A DNA stretch of 64,000 nucleotides from Henckelia pumila (taxonomy: Eukaryota; Streptophyta; Magnoliopsida; Lamiales; Gesneriaceae), in assembly GCF_033568475.1 (NCBI RefSeq), contig NC_133121.1:1116001-1180000 (forward strand), read 5' to 3'. Below, one piece after another: positions 60,732 through 64,000 of the stretch (its first letter is position 1; each line of letters begins with the position of its first letter). A program made the translations under genes and the position numbers. A model generated the notes under the pieces. The model saw nothing but the letters and a program-made list of their open reading frames with translations, did no database searches and was not told where the DNA came from.

Positions 60732-63700
60732 TTACTCGAACAAATCCGGGTAGCGAGTCCTCATGTCTGCCTCGGTCTCCCAAGTAGCTTCCTCCTCCGA
60801 GTGATTCAGCCACTGGACTCTGACCATCGGTATGACCCGCGTCCTCAATCTCCGCTCCTCCCTAGCCAAGATCCGTATAGGCCTCTCCTCAAATGCTAAC
60901 TCTGGTGTCAACTGAAGAGGCTCAAAATCCAACACATGTGACGGGTTTGAGATGTATCTCCGAAGCATGGATACATGGAATACATTGTGCACTGCCGCTA
61001 GCCCTGGTGGTAGAGCTAAACGATAGGTCAACGTGCCAACTCTCTCCAAGATCTCGAATGGCCCAATAAATCTCGGATTAAGCTTACCTCTCCGGCCAAA
61101 TCGTACCACTCCCTTCATAGGTGACACTCTCAGAAACACGTGATCACCTACTGCGAACTCCAAATCTCATCGTCGAGTATTTGCATAACTCTTCTGACGA
61201 CTCTGAGCAGTCCTCATGCGATCCCGAATCTGAGTCACAATGTCAGTTGTCTGCTGCACGATCTCAGGATCCAGTAAAATCCTCTCACCAACCTCATCCC
61301 AATGCACAGGAGATCTGCATCTCCTCCCATACAATGTTGCATAAGGAGTCATACCTATAGATGACTGAAAACTGTTGTTATAGGTAAACTCCACTAATGG
61401 CAGTCTAGTCTCCCACGAGCCCTGAAAGTCGATGACACAAGCCCTCAGTAGATCTTCGAGAATCTGTATCACCCTCTCTGACTGACCATCTGTCTGGGGA
61501 TGGAACGCGGTACTGAACAAAAGTCTAGTCCCCAATGCTGTGTGCAAACTCTTCCAAAACGCAGACGTAAATCTCGGATCTCTGTCTGATACTATCGACA
61601 CTGATATGCCATGCAGTCTAAAAATCTCCTTGATGTAAAGCTCTGCATACTGTGTCAAGGAGTAGGTAGTCCTCACCGGCAAGAAATGAGCTGACTTGGT
61701 GAGTCTATCCACGATCACCCAAATAGTTGTGCAACCTCTGTTACTCCTCGGAAGGCCAACTACAAAATCCATCGTAATGTTCTCCCATTTCCATTCCGGA
61801 ATAGGAAGAGGTCTAAGAAGTCCTGCTGGACACTGATGCTCTGCCTTGACTCGCTGACAAGTCAAACACTCTGACACGACTCTCCCGATGTCTCTCTTCA
61901 TCCCGGGCCACCAATACAATAGCTGCAAATCTCTGTACATCTTCGTACTTCCTGGATGAATGGAATACGGAGATGTGTGAGCCTCTGTCAGAATCTCAGC
62001 TCTCAACTGATCGACGTTCGGTACCCACATCCTACCACGGTACTGAACAATGCCATCCATAACTGTATAAAGACGACCACCCTTGGCCTCATCTCTCTGC
62101 CTCCAACGCTGTAACTCCTCATCAGTAGTCTGTCCAACTCTGATCCGATCTCGTAGAATCGGTTGCACCGTCAACACTGACAAGCTCGGTGCATGACCAC
62201 TCGAGTAAAACTCCAAATCAAACCTCTGAATCTCGCTCTGCAGTGGTAACTGTACTGTCAAACACGATACCATTGACGACTTCCGACTCAAAGCATCGGC
62301 CACTACATTAGCTTTACCTGGATGGTAGCTAATGTCACAGTCGTAATCCTTCACCAACTCCAACCATCTCCGTTGCCTCATGTTCAACTCGTTCTGAGTG
62401 AAGAATTACTTGAGGCTCTTGTGATCAGTGAAAATCTTGCACTTCTCACCATACAGATAGTGCCTCCAGATTTTCAAAGCGAAGACCACTGCTGCTAACT
62501 CCAAATCATGTGTCGGGTAGTTCTGCTCATGAATCTTCAACTGCCTTGATGCATAAGCAATAACCTTACCACACTGCATAAGTACTGCGCCTAACCCTAG
62601 CTTAGACGCGTCGGTGTACACCACTAACTCCTCGTGTGGTACTGTCATCGCTAAAACCGGTGCGGTAGAGAGTGCTTCCTTCAGCTGATCGAAGCTCCTC
62701 TGACAGTCTGGACTCCAAATAAACTTCGCATTCTTCTTGGTTAAGGAAGTCAAGGGTACTGCAATAGAGTAAAAACCCTTGATGAACTTCCTATAGTATC
62801 CTGCCAAACCCAAAAAACTGCGGATCTCTGAAGCATTCTTTGGAATCCCCTAATTCTGAACCGCCTCAACCTTCGACTGATCCACTGCAATCCCATCTCT
62901 CGAAATAATGTGGCCAAGAAATGCCACCTGCTCAAGCCAAAACTCGCACTTGCTGAACTTGGCATACAAACGATGCTCCCTCAAAGTCTGCAAGGCTGTC
63001 TGTAGATGCTGTCTATGCTCCTCAATGCTCCTAGAGTAGATCAAGATATCATCAATGAAGACTATGATGAACTGATCAAGATACGGCTGAAATACCCGGT
63101 TCATGAGATTCATGAAAACCGCTGGAGCATTGGTCATCCCAAATGGCATCACTAAGAACTCGTAATGCCCATAACGTGTCCGGAAAGCAGTCTTGGACAC
63201 ATCTGCATCTCTAACTCGCAGCTGATGATAACCAGATCGCAGGTCGATCTTGGAGAACACCGAAGCTCCCTGCAACTGATCAAATAAGTCCTCTATCCTC
63301 GGCAGTGGGTACTTATTCTTCACTGTGACCCTATTGAGCTCTCGATAATCGATGCACAGCCTCATACTGTCATCCTTATTCTTCACAAATAACACTGGAG
63401 CTCCCCATGGAGAAAAGCTAGGACGAACTAAGCCTTTCTCTAATAACTCCTATATCTGCTCCTTCAACTCTTTCATCTCGGTAGGAGCAAGTCTGTATGG
63501 TGCCTTAGAGATAGGCACGGTGTCTGGCACTAAGTCGATGCTGAACTCTACATCTCTCACTGGTGGAATTCCTGCAACATCCTCCGGAAAGACGTCCGGA
63601 AAGTCACGAACCACCTCTATCTCTGATAATGATCTGCTAGATGGTCCTGAGGCCGTGACAATACTTGCTATAAAACCTTGGCAACCCCGTCTCAACAACT

Positions 63701-64000
63701 TTCTCGCCTGAATAAGAGATATCACCTGAAGAATATCACTGCTCTGAGATGCATGGAAGGTAAACGGGTCACCTTCTGATGGTTTTACTGACACTGTCCT
63801 CCGACGAAAATCAATCGAAGCTCCATTGACTGTCAACCAGTCCATACCCAATATCAAATCAAACCCGCTCAACGGCAAAACCACTACATCTGCGCGAATG
63901 GAGTGCCCCTGTAGCTCTAACTCCAGCTCTCGGATGACGCTAGAGGTAGTAATAATCTGCCCTGACGGCATAGTGACATCATAACCACTGTCGGCAATCT
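60732..64000 (-). pseudogene. Gypsy E pol polyprotein, broken, 5' end beyond window
   Basis: Minus-strand order: protease region with FDLILGMDWLTVNGASIDF (~63850); reverse transcriptase with [26 protein letters not shown] and the active site [12 protein letters not shown]; RNase H with [16 protein letters not shown]; integrase with [39 protein letters not shown] and [13 protein letters not shown]; and a C-terminal RVQWLNHSEEEATWE chromodomain-like tail ending at 60732. Only single-base stops break it: near 63450 (KEQI*ELL), 62850 (VQN*GIP), 62406 (HKSLK*FFT) and 61167 (NTRR*DLEF); no large deletions were seen. Recently inactivated or silenced copy. Confidence 0.9.

Larger units (their letters stand above)
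56843..64000 (-). mobile_element. Gypsy element E, 3' part (runs off the window)
   Basis: Minus-strand chromovirus-type element: 3' LTR on the left, then polypurine tract, pol up to the window edge. Gag and 5' LTR must lie beyond 64000. The 5-mer AGACC (56838-56842) is the candidate target duplication, and the element appears to sit inside the LTR of element G. Confidence 0.8.

Overview
This is nuclear DNA of a flowering plant, probably a eudicot. The evidence is GT-AG spliced genes of plant families (a NAC factor, a plastid-targeted IspD, an F-box/LRR protein), AT-rich noncoding DNA, and nested LTR retrotransposons, LINE, SINE, hAT, CACTA, Mutator-like and Tourist-like elements. I cannot name the species. 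No bacterial or organellar gene blocks, rRNA, tRNA genes or CRISPR arrays were seen.

Layout. Bases 1-1515 carry the 3' part of a NAC transcription factor gene (+). Bases 3051-7795 carry an 11-exon gene for 2-C-methyl-D-erythritol 4-phosphate cytidylyltransferase (-). Its splice sites all look usable, but the tenth exon lacks 16 nt, which shifts the frame over the C-terminus, and a hAT-type element with an 8-bp target duplication sits 35 bp upstream of its ATG. A tRNA-derived SINE with a 15-bp target duplication (8564-8817) and a LINE relic split by another hAT element (9644-11559) follow. A four-exon F-box/LRR/FBD gene that looks intact lies at 12567-14290 (-).

Bases 15-45 kb are a transposon nest. 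A head-to-tail array of short Helitron-like units is interrupted by two related solo LTRs. Then comes the 3' end of a Copia element (A), whose LTR is split by a Copia element (B, 21695-44234). B is itself interrupted by a hAT element, a 9.5-kb Gypsy element (C), a Tourist-like MITE and a 6-kb Gypsy derivative lacking reverse transcriptase (D). The nest lies between two direct copies of the F-box gene's 5' region (14200-15028 and 44555-45298).

Beyond it is a small unrecognised ORF for a protein with 15-16-residue repeats and one membrane segment (45389-45820). A nonautonomous CACTA element (46047-50654) follows; its arms are arrays of palindromic CCACGGTTTT/AAAACCGTGG motifs, and it holds a Mutator-like element that holds two MITEs. 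Bases 50.8-64 kb are minus-strand Gypsy chromovirus-type remains: a truncated gag with its 5' LTR, a solo LTR inserted in that LTR, and a second element whose 3' LTR and broken pol run off the window end.

The three host genes are not functionally linked. The order of insertions can be read from target-site duplications, many of which are exact. I see no new multi-gene system. The strongest items are the broken IspD locus, the unrecognised small protein, the duplicated promoter block and the CACTA palindrome arms.
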